DNA of 64,000 bases from Arthrobacter sp. cf158. GTDB taxonomy: Bacteria; Actinomycetota; Actinomycetes; Actinomycetales; Micrococcaceae. Where the stretch lies: positions 124,001 through 188,000 of the forward strand of contig NZ_FNNR01000007.1 in the NCBI RefSeq assembly GCF_900106835.1, written 5' to 3'. The position numbers and the translations under genes are program-made. Positions 28,243-36,469 of this stretch are shown piece after piece (position 1 is the stretch's first letter; the number at the start of each line of letters is the position of its first letter). A model generated the notes under the pieces. It was not told the origin of the DNA. It saw only the letters and a list, made by a program, of their open reading frames with translations, and made no database searches.

Positions 28243-28680
28243 ATGTCCACACTTTCCCGTGTTTCACACGCCACTCCCACATCACTGACAGCCTGCGATC
28301 TGAGGATCCAGGGCGCCATGGACGCAGCCACCGTTTTAGCCATCCGGCAGGACTCGGCCAAGGCCGCAACTGACGGGCCCATCCTGATCCTCCTGGATAT
28401 CACTGAGGTGACCTCAGTAGGCGCTTCCGGCGTCGTCGGCCTTCTTGAAGTGCTGCATCTGCTGCGCGCACGCGGAGGAGATTTGCGGCTTTTCGGCAGT
28501 TCAGCGGCTTTGGACGATACCCGGCTTCAAGCCCATCTGGGACAAGTGGCCCGCATTTACGGCACCCGCGAGGAAGCCGTCGACGGCGGCGCATCACCCG
28601 TGCGGGCCCGTCACGCTGCACGCCGGCCCGGCTGGCTCACGATGTTCGCGCGACGGCATCGCACGTTCGGTTGGGGCTGA
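28243..28680 (+). CDS. STAS-domain protein (anti-sigma-factor-antagonist-like)
   Basis: The product has 145 residues. Residues about 10-110 form a STAS fold: LILLDITEVTSVGASGVVGLLEV contains the Ser at the position that kinases phosphorylate in SpoIIAA-type proteins. A basic C-terminal tail of about 35 residues (RARHAARRPGW, FARRHR) is unusual. AGGAG lies 10 nt before ATG 28243. It sits between the GT2 and GH26 genes with almost no gap (the next start is 2 nt after the stop), so it is co-expressed and may regulate polymer synthesis by protein-protein contact (inference). Confidence 0.78.
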   Translation: MSTLSRVSHATPTSLTACDLRIQGAMDAATVLAIRQDSAKAATDGPILILLDITEVTSVGASGVVGLLEVLHLLRARGGDLRLFGSSAALDDTRLQAHLGQVARIYGTREEAVDGGASPVRARHAARRPGWLTMFARRHRTFGWG

Positions 28681-28681
28681 C

Positions 28682-29962
28682 ATGGCCCGGTCAACACTGA
28701 CGCCGCCGGACCCACCCAAGCTGTGGCCAACACCACCCAGGCCGAACCCAACACCACCCACGTTCACCGGACACCCTGACCGCAAACGAAGGCGCGCCAG
28801 CCTGCTGGTTCCGCTGCTGGTCACAGCACTGGTGGCCACGGGCCTGGGCTTCGCGTCCAAGGAAGTGGTCCCCGTTGTGCAGGCATTGTCCCTGTGCAGG
28901 GCGGACGATGCCTCGTCGATCATCCCCAAGGACGGCGTGCTCCTGGGCGTCAACCTGGACTGGGACTCGGAGACTTTGGCCCAACACCGCACCAACCTCG
29001 GCCATGATCCCGCCGTGGTGGTGCAGTTCTCGGATATTCCTTATGACCAGGAAACGTGGTCCCACACCACCAATGCCGTCACCCAGGTCCGCGCTACGGG
29101 TGGAGCGCTGCTCCTGACGCTTGAGCCGCACGGCGGACTGGCCACCATGAGCGATGAAGTCATCGCAAAGTTGGCCACCGACTTACGTGCCATCAACGAT
29201 CAGGGGACGCCCGTCGTCGTGCGTTTTGCGCATGAGATGAATGGCTCCTGGTACTCGTGGGGCCAGCAACCGATCCGCTACGTGGAGGTTTTCCGCAAAG
29301 TGGCGGCGGCTGTGCACAGCCAAGCGCCCGGCACGTCCATGATGTGGGCGCCCAACTACGGCGGCGGTTATCCGTTCACTGGCGGCCAGTACGCGGCCCG
29401 TCCGGGCACTCCGGACTTTGCCGCTCTGGACACCGACCACGATGGCGCCCTCACCATGTACGACGACACCTACTCGCCCTACTATCCCGGGGATGACGCT
29501 GTGGACTGGGTGGGAGTTTCCTTGTATCACTGGGGCAACCAGCGCCCTTGGGGTAACAACGACGTTGCCGAGCCAGGCAAGTTCCTGGCCATGCTCACCG
29601 GAACGTACAGCGGCACCGCCGGCAACGACAGTTCAGTCCCGGATTTCTACCAGGTGTACGGGGTGGATCACAACAAGCCGGTGGCCATCCCAGAGACCGC
29701 GGCCATCTTCACGCCGGCACGCGGCGGAGCCTCCGAGCTGGACGTGAAGAGGACTTGGTGGCGCCAGGTATTCTCCGCCGAAACCCACCAAAAATACCCA
29801 CAGTTGAAGATGATCAACTGGTTCGAGTGGAAGAAGTACGAGATTGAGATCAACGACGACGTCGACTGGCGGAGCGCTGGATCACCCGCCATCCGCGACG
29901 CCCTGACCCAGGACCTGCCGGACTGGTTGCGGTACGGCGAGGATCTGGGGGCGTGCCGCTAG
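28682..29962 (+). CDS. Membrane-anchored GH26 glycoside hydrolase (beta-mannanase family)
   Basis: The product has 426 residues. A Pro-rich cytoplasmic N-terminus and membrane segment (about 40-58) display the catalytic domain outside. GH26 features: RFAHEMNGSWYSW with acid/base E185, and VAIPETA with nucleophile E338; DWVGVSLYHWG lies between. DTDHDGALTMYDD at about 250-262 resembles a calcium-binding loop. Start ATG 28682 lies 2 nt after the STAS stop. In an operon with a processive GT2 it may trim or release the polymer as BcsZ does for cellulose; GH26 members act on beta-mannan or mixed beta-1,3/1,4-glucan, so the substrate is open. Confidence 0.87.
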   Translation: MARSTLTPPDPPKLWPTPPRPNPTPPTFTGHPDRKRRRASLLVPLLVTALVATGLGFASKEVVPVVQALSLCRADDASSIIPKDGVLLGVNLDWDSETLAQHRTNLGHDPAVVVQFSDIPYDQETWSHTTNAVTQVRATGGALLLTLEPHGGLATMSDEVIAKLATDLRAINDQGTPVVVRFAHEMNGSWYSWGQQPIRYVEVFRKVAAAVHSQAPGTSMMWAPNYGGGYPFTGGQYAARPGTPDFAALDTDHDGALTMYDDTYSPYYPGDDAVDWVGVSLYHWGNQRPWGNNDVAEPGKFLAMLTGTYSGTAGNDSSVPDFYQVYGVDHNKPVAIPETAAIFTPARGGASELDVKRTWWRQVFSAETHQKYPQLKMINWFEWKKYEIEINDDVDWRSAGSPAIRDALTQDLPDWLRYGEDLGACR

Positions 29963-29980
29963 TGCCCCGGGCGCTAAGCC

Positions 29981-30622
29981 CTACGCGGCGGGCGCGGCCT
30001 CCACGGTTTCCGTGGGGGCCGTTGCCTTTGCCCGCTCCGGGACCATGAACTTCGGCAGCAGGACCTGCACGATCGGCCCGATGGCCAGGGCGTACACCAC
30101 GGTGCCCACGCCCACGGAGCCACCCAGGAGGAAGCCCACAGCCAGGACAACTACTTCGATGCCGGTGCGCACCAGCCGAACGGACCAGCCTGTACGTCGG
30201 ACCAGGCCGGTCATCAGGCCATCGCGCGCGCCGGGGCCAAGGCGTGCACCGATGTAGCAGGCGGAGGCGATGCCGTTCAGGATCACGGCTCCTGCGAGCA
30301 TGGCGATCTGTCCGCCGAGGTGGGAGAGCTCCGGGATAAGCCAGAGGCCCAGATCGGCGAACAGGCCCACCAGGACGGCGTTGGCGATGGTGCCGATTCC
30401 CGGCATTTGCCGCAGCGGGATCCACAGAAGAAGAACCAGGAAGCTGACCGCGATGACCACAACACCAATGCTGAATCCAGTCTTTTGGGACACGCCTTGG
30501 TGGAAAACATCCCACGGGTCCAAACCAAGGCCGGCTCGGATGAACATGGCCAAGGAGATGCCATACATCGCGAGGCCGATCAAGAGTTGTGTGATTCTTC
30601 GGGTCATCATGAAATACATCAT
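29981..30622 (-). CDS. YczE-type multi-pass membrane protein
   Basis: The product has 213 residues with about five membrane helices (segments around RRITQLLIGLAMYGISLAMF, IGVVVIAVSFLVLLLWIPL, IANAVLVGLFADLGLWLIP, MLAGAVILNGIASACYIGA, VRTGIEVVVLAVGFLLGG). The signature AGLGLDPWDVFHQGVS is typical of the YczE/YitT-like family. ATG 30622 was chosen because CAGTTT lies 6 nt upstream, a leaderless pattern; ATG 30610 is possible. It is divergent from a MocR regulator, a pairing known in many bacteria. The transported substrate is not known. Confidence 0.83.
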   Translation of the reverse strand: MMYFMMTRRITQLLIGLAMYGISLAMFIRAGLGLDPWDVFHQGVSQKTGFSIGVVVIAVSFLVLLLWIPLRQMPGIGTIANAVLVGLFADLGLWLIPELSHLGGQIAMLAGAVILNGIASACYIGARLGPGARDGLMTGLVRRTGWSVRLVRTGIEVVVLAVGFLLGGSVGVGTVVYALAIGPIVQVLLPKFMVPERAKATAPTETVEAAPAA

Positions 30623-30640
30623 CCAAGGAAACTGGCCTTG

Positions 30641-30663
30641 TATTCCATAGCCAGTTTGGAATA
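30641..30663. promoter_or_regulatory. Candidate MocR operator in the yczE/mocR divergent region
   Basis: TATTCCA and TGGAATA form a perfect 7-bp inverted repeat with a 9-nt spacer. It overlaps AATACT (30660-30665), the candidate -10 box placed 6 nt before the regulator's ATG, so binding would autoregulate the regulator and control the membrane gene. Confidence 0.55.
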
Positions 30664-30671
30664 CTGGTCTT

Positions 30672-32126
30672 ATGTCCGGCTCACTGAACCCCACCGCCCT
30701 CGTCCGCCTTCTGGGCTCGTGGAACTCCGGCGCCCTGCCCGCCTACCGTGAGCTGGCCGACGTCGTGCGTTTACTGGTGATGGACGGGCGCATCCCCTTG
30801 GACGTCGCACTGCCCAGCGAGCGGGCCCTGGCCCAGACGCTGGGACTCAGCCGGACCACAGTCACCGCTGCATACGCCAGCCTGCGCGAGCAAGGTTTCC
30901 TCACGGCAGGGCAAGGCAGCCGCGGGAGGACGTGCATCCCGCACCGCAGCGTGCCGGTGAGCGCACCGGGACTGGCCGTGCCGGACGGACTCCTGGACCT
31001 GGCGTACGCGTCGCTGTCAGCCGCCGGCGAGGTGGTGCATCGAGCATTCGCGGACGCTCTGACTGAGCTCCCTGCCCTCCTGCCCGGGTTTGGATACGAC
31101 GCCGTCGGCGTCCCCGCCCTCCGCGAAGCGATCGCGGACAAGTACACGGCTGAGGGCGTTCCCACGACGCCCGGCCAGATCCTGGTCACCTCAGGTGCTC
31201 AGCACGCGCTCAACATCGTGCTGCGAACGCTCGCCGGGAAGCAGGACCGGGTGCTGGTGGAACACCCCACCTACCCCAACGCCCTGGACGCGATCAGGGC
31301 GTCAGGCTGCAAGCCCTTGCCGGTCGCGTTGCCGCCCGGCACGTCGCCGGCCTGGGACATCGACGCCATGGTGTCCACCATGAACCAGCAACGCCCGGCC
31401 ATGGCGTACCTTGTTCCCGATTTCCACAACCCAACAGGGCGCATCATGTCGGATCTGCAGCGGCGCCGCTTGGTGCGCGCGGCTGCAGCGTCCGGGACCG
31501 TGCTGGTGGTGGACGAGACACTGCGCGGGTTGAACCTCGACGCCGTCCGAACCGCGCCGATGTCCTCCTTCGGTCCTGCTGTGGTGTCCATTGGGTCGCT
31601 GAGCAAGTCCCACTGGGCGGGCCTCAGGACCGGGTGGATCCGCGCTGACGAGACCCTGATTGCCCGCTGCGTGGCAACGCGGACCGTCATGGACCTGGGC
31701 GGTCCCGTGGTAGAGCAATTGGCTGCGGCGCGCCTGGTACGTTCCTTCGCCGAGCCCCTGGACGCCCGGCTGGAGGAGCTGCGCCACAACAGGGAGGCCC
31801 TGCTGGCATTGCTGGCTGAGCACCTGCCGGAGTGGGAGGTGGAGCGCCCGCGGGGTGGGCTGACGGTGTGGTGCCGCCTCCCTTCGCCGTGCAGCACTGC
31901 GCTGACTGTTCTGGCACCGGACTTCGGGCTTCGATTGGCCGCGGGTCCGCGATTCGGGGTGGGCGGCGCCTTTGAACACTACATGCGCGTGCCGTACACC
32001 TTGCCGCCGGAGCAGTTGGAGTTCGCGGTCCGTGCGCTGCGCGCCGCTCAGGACACGCTGGACGCCTCACCCCAGCTGCGCCGAACCCTCAAGGCCGGGA
32101 GGCCAACTGCTGCTGCAGTCGCCTAG
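30672..32126 (+). CDS. MocR-family (GntR HTH + aminotransferase-like) transcriptional regulator
   Basis: The product has 484 residues. The winged HTH spans about 25-90 (LPSERALAQTLGLSRTTVTAAY). The fold type I PLP domain spans about 115-465 with HNPTG (252-256), D281 in VVDET and the PLP lysine K312 in SLSKS. MocR proteins sense PLP or an amino adduct and regulate a divergent neighbour. The neighbour here is a YczE-type membrane gene and a 23-bp inverted repeat lies between them. ATG 30672 has no ribosome site but AATACT 6 nt upstream, so it is probably leaderless. Its stop overlaps the convergent DUF4188 gene by 4 bp. Confidence 0.9.
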   Translation: MSGSLNPTALVRLLGSWNSGALPAYRELADVVRLLVMDGRIPLDVALPSERALAQTLGLSRTTVTAAYASLREQGFLTAGQGSRGRTCIPHRSVPVSAPGLAVPDGLLDLAYASLSAAGEVVHRAFADALTELPALLPGFGYDAVGVPALREAIADKYTAEGVPTTPGQILVTSGAQHALNIVLRTLAGKQDRVLVEHPTYPNALDAIRASGCKPLPVALPPGTSPAWDIDAMVSTMNQQRPAMAYLVPDFHNPTGRIMSDLQRRRLVRAAAASGTVLVVDETLRGLNLDAVRTAPMSSFGPAVVSIGSLSKSHWAGLRTGWIRADETLIARCVATRTVMDLGGPVVEQLAAARLVRSFAEPLDARLEELRHNREALLALLAEHLPEWEVERPRGGLTVWCRLPSPCSTALTVLAPDFGLRLAAGPRFGVGGAFEHYMRVPYTLPPEQLEFAVRALRAAQDTLDASPQLRRTLKAGRPTAAAVA

Positions 32127-32632
32127 CGGTCCGCCGCCTGGTGTGCGGCCCGTGCAGCTGAGCCCATGCGCTGCTTCGCCGTGTTGCTGCCGGGTCCGAC
32201 GGGTACGTGCGAGGTTGCTTTGGCGAGCCCGAAGAGCGGCATCCCGTTGTACACCACTTCAATACCCGACGCCGGCACCTGGTACGTCTCGTGCCACACC
32301 CCCACATCGCCACTGCCCGCGATCTCCTTCATGAACTTCCGCCATGGACCCAGGTGCGGGGACTCCTTGTCCGCGGCGAAGCGCCTCAGGTGCTCCGGGC
32401 TTTCCCAATAGCTGAGCAGCATGGTGGTCCGCCCGAACCATTGCTCGCTGCCGAGCAGGCCTGCCTCGGGGTTTGTGGCGAGGTGCTTCATCATGGTGGG
32501 CATCGCCGACGCCACCTTGGCAACGCGGCCCATCTTCCACCATCGGTTTGCGCGCATTCCGATGAGGAAAACGGTGACCGTTTCGCGCCCGACATCCGCA
32601 GTGAAGCGGCCGGGGAAGATCTCCTGTGCCAT
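32123..32632 (-). CDS. DUF4188 family protein (dimeric alpha-beta-barrel monooxygenase-like)
   Basis: The product has 169 residues. FLIGMRANRWWK near the start, then LLGSEQWFGRTTMLLSYWESPEHLRRFA and GVWHETYQVPASGIEVVYNGMP, match the DUF4188 ferredoxin-like barrel. ATG 32632 has GAAGGA upstream. It is divergent from a TetR regulator with three operator-like half-sites in the 88-bp gap, so it is likely the regulator's target. The chemistry is not established for the family. Confidence 0.82.
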   Translation of the reverse strand: MAQEIFPGRFTADVGRETVTVFLIGMRANRWWKMGRVAKVASAMPTMMKHLATNPEAGLLGSEQWFGRTTMLLSYWESPEHLRRFAADKESPHLGPWRKFMKEIAGSGDVGVWHETYQVPASGIEVVYNGMPLFGLAKATSHVPVGPGSNTAKQRMGSAARAAHQAADR

Positions 32633-32675
32633 GTGAATCCTTCGGTTGGGAAAACGTCGAGTTCCCGGATCCGGG

Positions 32676-32709
32676 TTTCGTAACGTTGTTATGAAACAAT
32701 GTTATGAAA
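32676..32709. promoter_or_regulatory. Candidate TetR operator: three half-sites
   Basis: TTTCGTAAC (32676-32684) is an 8/9 inverted match to GTTATGAAA at 32688-32696 and 32701-32709. The last half-site overlaps TATGAA, a plausible -10 box for the TetR gene. The sites lie in the shared divergent promoter. Confidence 0.55.
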
Positions 32710-32720
32710 CACTTGAGGGT

Positions 32721-33308
32721 ATGGCAAGACCCGTAATTCATGATCAACACGTTCAGGATCGGCTTCTCGCGGTCACCGCTGAGCTGGTGGACCGCGAAGG
32801 TCCGGCGCGCGTCACCCTCCGCGACGTGGCCGCTGCCGCAGAGACGTCCACCAGCGCGATCTACTCGCTCTTTGGCGGGAAAGCGCAACTGCTGAGGGCC
32901 GCCGTCGACGACGGTTTTCGCTCCTTTGGGGAGTCCCAACGCGAGGCCGCCAAGGACGGACTGTTGGGATTGGGCCAGGCCTACCGCGTCTGGGCGCTGG
33001 ACCACCCGGCCCTTTACCGCCTGATGTTCGGCGGCGCACTGGCCGCCTACGTTGATTGCAGCCCGACGCCGGAAGTCGCCTCCGAGTCGATGCTCCCCTT
33101 GGTGGAGGCGGTGGTAGCCGCACAGTCGGCGGGCTCGCTGCGCAAGGACGAGCCCACACTCGTGGCCATGGCCATCTGGGGGCAGGTCCATGGACTCGTC
33201 AGCTTGGAGCTGGCGCAGATGAACGATCCCGCCACCGACTGGAACTCCATTTATGAGGCCGCCCTGGATTCCGTGGCTCGGGCCTGGGCGGCCTCACCAG
33301 ACCCTTAG
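32721..33308 (+). CDS. TetR-family transcriptional regulator
   Basis: The product has about 195 residues. The HTH lies at about 12-58 (VTLRDVAAAAETSTSAIYSLFGGKAQLLRAA). The C-terminal ligand domain has the pattern YRLMFGGAL seen in TetR_C_33/WHG-type members. ATG 32721 is chosen because earlier in-frame ATGs (32691, 32706 region) lie inside the operator-like repeats. It is divergent from the DUF4188 gene, its probable target, and converges on the SRPBCC gene with overlapping stops. Confidence 0.85.
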   Translation: MARPVIHDQHVQDRLLAVTAELVDREGPARVTLRDVAAAAETSTSAIYSLFGGKAQLLRAAVDDGFRSFGESQREAAKDGLLGLGQAYRVWALDHPALYRLMFGGALAAYVDCSPTPEVASESMLPLVEAVVAAQSAGSLRKDEPTLVAMAIWGQVHGLVSLELAQMNDPATDWNSIYEAALDSVARAWAASPDP

Positions 33309-33997
33309 GCGTATACCTTCTCCAGGAATGCGCCCCAAGCCTTGGCCGTGAGTTCCGAATCGCCGGAGCCGCTGAACTCGTGCACCGTCATGCCCACCGG
33401 AGCGCCGAAAGCGTTCCTGCCGAAGAAGCGGTACAAGGTGTCAGCAGTCCTGAGCCCCAGGAAGTTCTCGTTGGAAAAGTCCACTTCCCCACTCAGCCGG
33501 CCTACGCCGTCGACGTCCACTTCGAACGGTGAACCGGCGGCGGCACCTTCCACGCTCAGGGCCTTTTTCAACTGCAGGAAACCGTCCGGCGTCTGCGATG
33601 ACGCTGGTGCCTGGACATCGGTGAACACCACCGGCTTGCCGTCGAAGTACTGAAGGTACTGGCCAAGGGTGTGCAGGTAGAACTCGGTGTGCTTGCTGGC
33701 GCCGTCGTACTGTTCGTCCCAGTTGTCGGCAAAGATGCCACTGTGCACGTAGTGCAGCTTGGCGCGGCCACCCTCAAGCGGCTCAAGGATGTGCTCCAGC
33801 TGGTTGAACCATCCGTCGGGACCGTCCATCCGGGACACCAGGTGACTGGGGTATTCCTCGGTGGTCTTGACGTCGGGCCACTGATCCGTGGGGAACATCC
33901 ACGCCGGGGTGTCCTTGGTGACCGCCTGCCACACCCGCTCGGGAGTGCCGGGGAGTTCAGTGTCCGCTACGATTTCGAATTTCCGGTTGTCAGTCAT
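33305..33997 (-). CDS. SRPBCC/AHSA1-like protein co-transcribed with an ArsR regulator
   Basis: The product has 230 residues. ELPGTPERVWQAVT at the start and GWFNQLEHILEPLEGGRAKLHYVHSG are typical of activator-of-Hsp90-like SRPBCC proteins. ATG 33997 has AAAGGA upstream. Its start overlaps the end of the ArsR-type gene by 8 bp; such ArsR-SRPBCC pairs are common. Its stop overlaps the convergent TetR stop. Confidence 0.82.
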   Translation of the reverse strand: MTDNRKFEIVADTELPGTPERVWQAVTKDTPAWMFPTDQWPDVKTTEEYPSHLVSRMDGPDGWFNQLEHILEPLEGGRAKLHYVHSGIFADNWDEQYDGASKHTEFYLHTLGQYLQYFDGKPVVFTDVQAPASSQTPDGFLQLKKALSVEGAAAGSPFEVDVDGVGRLSGEVDFSNENFLGLRTADTLYRFFGRNAFGAPVGMTVHEFSGSGDSELTAKAWGAFLEKVYA

Positions 33998-34634
33998 TGC
34001 TGTGATCCTTTTCTGCTGATTGCTCCGGGGAGGCTTGGGTTGTCTTAAGTGCAGGGTGAAGTACGACGACGAGCCGGTGCTTACGTGCACCGCCCGCCGC
34101 GGCGGCGGCAGCACCGCCGTCGTGGTACTTATCCACAAGTTGGGTCACCGCTACGCCGAGCTCTTCCGCGAACGCCGCCCGTTCGGCAGCAGAGCGGAAA
34201 GTGATCTCGCCATCGATCGCGAAGCTGGCCAGCTTCTTCTTGGCCACCGCAGCACCGGCGATGAGTTTGCCCATCTCCTGCACAGTCCGGGAGGCCAGGG
34301 ACAGCAGCCAGAAGGCCGAGAAGCGGTCTGCGAAGCGCCGGGGGTCAGGCGCCACGGACGCCAGTGCGACGGGCGAGATCAGGTAGGAGGCCGCCGTGGC
34401 ACGCAGCACCCTCTCGGTGACGTTGCCCTTGCGTCGCTCTTCCACCAGCTCCACCAGCCCGTGGCGTTCCAGGGCTTTGAGGTGGTAATTCACCTTCTGC
34501 CGGGGCAGCCCCACCTTCGCGGCCAGTTGCGTGGCGGAGGCAGGTTCCACGAGCTCCCGCAGGATACGGGTGCGGATCGGGTCCAGCGAGGCTTCCGCTG
34601 CGGCCGGGTCCTCGATCACTTCGATGTCCAACAT
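33990..34634 (-). CDS. ArsR-type winged-helix regulator
   Basis: The product has 214 residues. The wHTH lies at about 15-80 (DPIRTRILRELVEPASATQLAAKVGLPRQKVNYHLKAL, shown here as consecutive motifs), with no metal-binding CxC motif, so it is not a metal sensor. The C-terminal half is helical with an Ala/Gly-rich stretch and a basic end. ATG 34634 has CATACT 6 nt upstream and TTGACA 18 nt further, a strong promoter with a GACAA/TTGTC palindrome inside, which suggests autorepression. It is first gene of a two-gene operon with the SRPBCC gene. Confidence 0.82.
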   Translation of the reverse strand: MLDIEVIEDPAAAEASLDPIRTRILRELVEPASATQLAAKVGLPRQKVNYHLKALERHGLVELVEERRKGNVTERVLRATAASYLISPVALASVAPDPRRFADRFSAFWLLSLASRTVQEMGKLIAGAAVAKKKLASFAIDGEITFRSAAERAAFAEELGVAVTQLVDKYHDGGAAAAAAGGARKHRLVVVLHPALKTTQASPEQSAEKDHSND

Positions 34635-34640
34635 GCTTCA

Positions 34641-34670
34641 AGTATGCTTACCGACAACTTTTATTGTCAA
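34641..34670 (-). promoter_or_regulatory. SigA-type promoter and palindrome of the arsR-SRPBCC operon
   Basis: On the minus strand TTGACA (34665-34670), an 18-nt spacer and CATACT (34641-34646) lie 6 nt before ATG 34634. GACAA and TTGTC (34653-34657 and 34664-34668) form a 5-bp inverted repeat covering the -35 box, a likely operator. Confidence 0.65.
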
Positions 34671-34770
34671 GAACTTTTTTATGTTCGGTTAGCTCTTCCG
34701 TTGTGAGGCCCGCTATGCGCGATTCGGGCGCGTTTAAGGGCGCAGAGCGGGCCCCACAACGCCTGGCCGG

Positions 34771-34776
34771 TAGAAT
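34771..34776 (+). promoter_or_regulatory. Leaderless -10 box (TAGAAT) of the pseudouridine synthase gene
   Basis: TAGAAT is followed by 6 nt and then GTG 34783. No ribosome site is present. Confidence 0.6.
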
Positions 34777-34782
34777 TGTCCG

Positions 34783-35715
34783 GTGATGCAATCCCCCCTC
34801 CCCGTGCGCGACGGCGTGAACGCCACCCGCCTCCGTCTGCCGGACGAGGGACCATGGACCACCGCAATGGACTACATGATGCACCGTTGGGGACACATAG
34901 ACCCCCAAGGCATCGAGGACCGGTTCGACGCCGGCGAAATCGTGGGCGAGGGCGGCGTACCCCTGGACCGCAGCACCAAACTGGAGGACCACACCTTCAT
35001 TTGGTACTACCGCACGCTCCCGCCGGAAACACGGCTGCCCGTGGAAATCACCATCCTGCATCAGGACGAACACATCCTGGTGGTGGACAAGCCGCACTTC
35101 CTCCCCACCACGCCCGGCGGCACGTACATCCAGGAATCCGCGCTGGTCCGGCTCCGGAACCTGCTGGACCTCCCGGACCTCATCCCCATGCACCGCCTGG
35201 ACCGCATGACCGCCGGCCTGCTGCTGCTCTCCACCAACCCCGAGACCCGCGGTAAGTACCAGGTGCTCTTCGAGAAGCGCCAGGTCCAGAAGGAATACGA
35301 GTGTGTTTCCGCCGCCACGCCCGCCGCAGGCTTTCCCGCCGTCGAGTTCCCTGTAGTTGTCCGCAACCGCATGACCAAGTCCCGCAGCTACCTGCTCGCC
35401 GAAGTCATTCCCGGTGAACCGAACGCTGAAACGCGCATTGAACAGACAAGAACGTTCGACGCCGGAACTCACCAGCGCGCGCTGTACCGGCTGGAGCCGC
35501 ACACCGGAAAGACGCACCAACTCCGCGTGCACATGGCCTCGCTCGGGCTGGGAATCGTCAACGACGCCTTCTATCCGGATCTGTTGGACAAGGCCCCGGA
35601 TGACTACAGCAGGCCCCTCCAACTCCTGGCCCGCGGCATCACTTTCATAGATCCCATCAGCAAGCATCCCGTGGAGTACCGGAGCCGGTTGGAGCTCAGC
35701 GAAGCCCACGCCTGA
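34783..35715 (+). CDS. RluA-family pseudouridine synthase
   Basis: The product has 310 residues. The catalytic motif HRLDRMTAGLLL contains the active-site Asp near residue 138, and HTGKTHQLRVHM near 240 is the second family motif. There is no separate S4 domain signature; the N-terminal 95 residues resemble the extension of the RluA/YabO-like ribosomal pseudouridine synthases. It probably isomerises specific uridines in rRNA or tRNA. GTG 34783 is preferred for its leaderless promoter; ATG 34786 is 3 nt on. It is a single-gene unit. Confidence 0.88.
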   Translation: MMQSPLPVRDGVNATRLRLPDEGPWTTAMDYMMHRWGHIDPQGIEDRFDAGEIVGEGGVPLDRSTKLEDHTFIWYYRTLPPETRLPVEITILHQDEHILVVDKPHFLPTTPGGTYIQESALVRLRNLLDLPDLIPMHRLDRMTAGLLLLSTNPETRGKYQVLFEKRQVQKEYECVSAATPAAGFPAVEFPVVVRNRMTKSRSYLLAEVIPGEPNAETRIEQTRTFDAGTHQRALYRLEPHTGKTHQLRVHMASLGLGIVNDAFYPDLLDKAPDDYSRPLQLLARGITFIDPISKHPVEYRSRLELSEAHA

Positions 35716-35793
35716 CACGTTGTGCGGAGACCGTTTCTTCCGCAACAAAGCAGGGCTACCATGGGTTTGCTGGGGCAGAACCGGGGAGTTGCG

Positions 35794-36453
35794 ATGAAGC
35801 ACATCACTGAAATTCCGGGCGATAAGACTGCGTCGGCTTTCGCCTACTCTGCCGCAGCGGTTGGCGTTGCCGGTGTGCTGACCCTCGGAGCCATGTATGC
35901 CGTGGAGGTGCCCCGGGGCGGCCCCTTCGTGTTCGGCGCCATCAACGATGCCACGGGTGCGGTGTTCAACGTGCTCGTCATCCCGGTGATACTGCAAGTC
36001 CACAAGCGCCTTCCGGAAACACAGTGGACCGGGCCGCTGAAATGGGTGACCGTGGCGGCCTGCGCAGCGGGTGCCACGAGCTCTGCTCTGCTGGTACTCA
36101 AGGTGCTGGACTTCGGGCCATCCACGGCAGTTTCCGTGTCCGCCATTGTCATCCAAGGGATTTGGTTCCTCGTGGCGAACAACAAGCTGCTTCACGCTGG
36201 GGACTATCCGAGCGGACTCGCGAAGCTTGGCCGGTTCATCGGCGGAGCGCTGCTGATCGGGCTTCCCATTGCCGGCCTTGGATTCCTTATCCCCGGGCCG
36301 GAGTGGCTCCGTTACGCAGTAATGGGAGTGGGCTTCCTTGCCGGTGCGTCATCGTGGGCAGCATGGCCGTACTGGTATTTCAGGGCGGGAAAGTTCCTCG
36401 GGCACAAGCGGCCGGCTGAGGCGCCAAGCGGCGCTGCACCGGAACCAGCCTGA
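35794..36453 (+). CDS. Conserved multi-pass membrane protein, unknown function
   Basis: The product has 219 residues with about six hydrophobic segments (SAAAVGVAGVLTLGAMYAVEV, AVFNVLVIPVILQV, WVTVAACAAGATSSALLVL, VSVSAIVIQGIWFLVANN, FIGGALLIGLPIAGLGFLIPG, YAVMGVGFLAGASSWAAWPY). GGGGAG precedes ATG 35794. I do not recognise a named family with confidence; the layout resembles DUF4386-like proteins. It stands between the pseudouridine synthase and Lrp genes. Confidence 0.65.
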   Translation: MKHITEIPGDKTASAFAYSAAAVGVAGVLTLGAMYAVEVPRGGPFVFGAINDATGAVFNVLVIPVILQVHKRLPETQWTGPLKWVTVAACAAGATSSALLVLKVLDFGPSTAVSVSAIVIQGIWFLVANNKLLHAGDYPSGLAKLGRFIGGALLIGLPIAGLGFLIPGPEWLRYAVMGVGFLAGASSWAAWPYWYFRAGKFLGHKRPAEAPSGAAPEPA

Positions 36454-36469
36454 CCTTCCGCGGAGAGAC

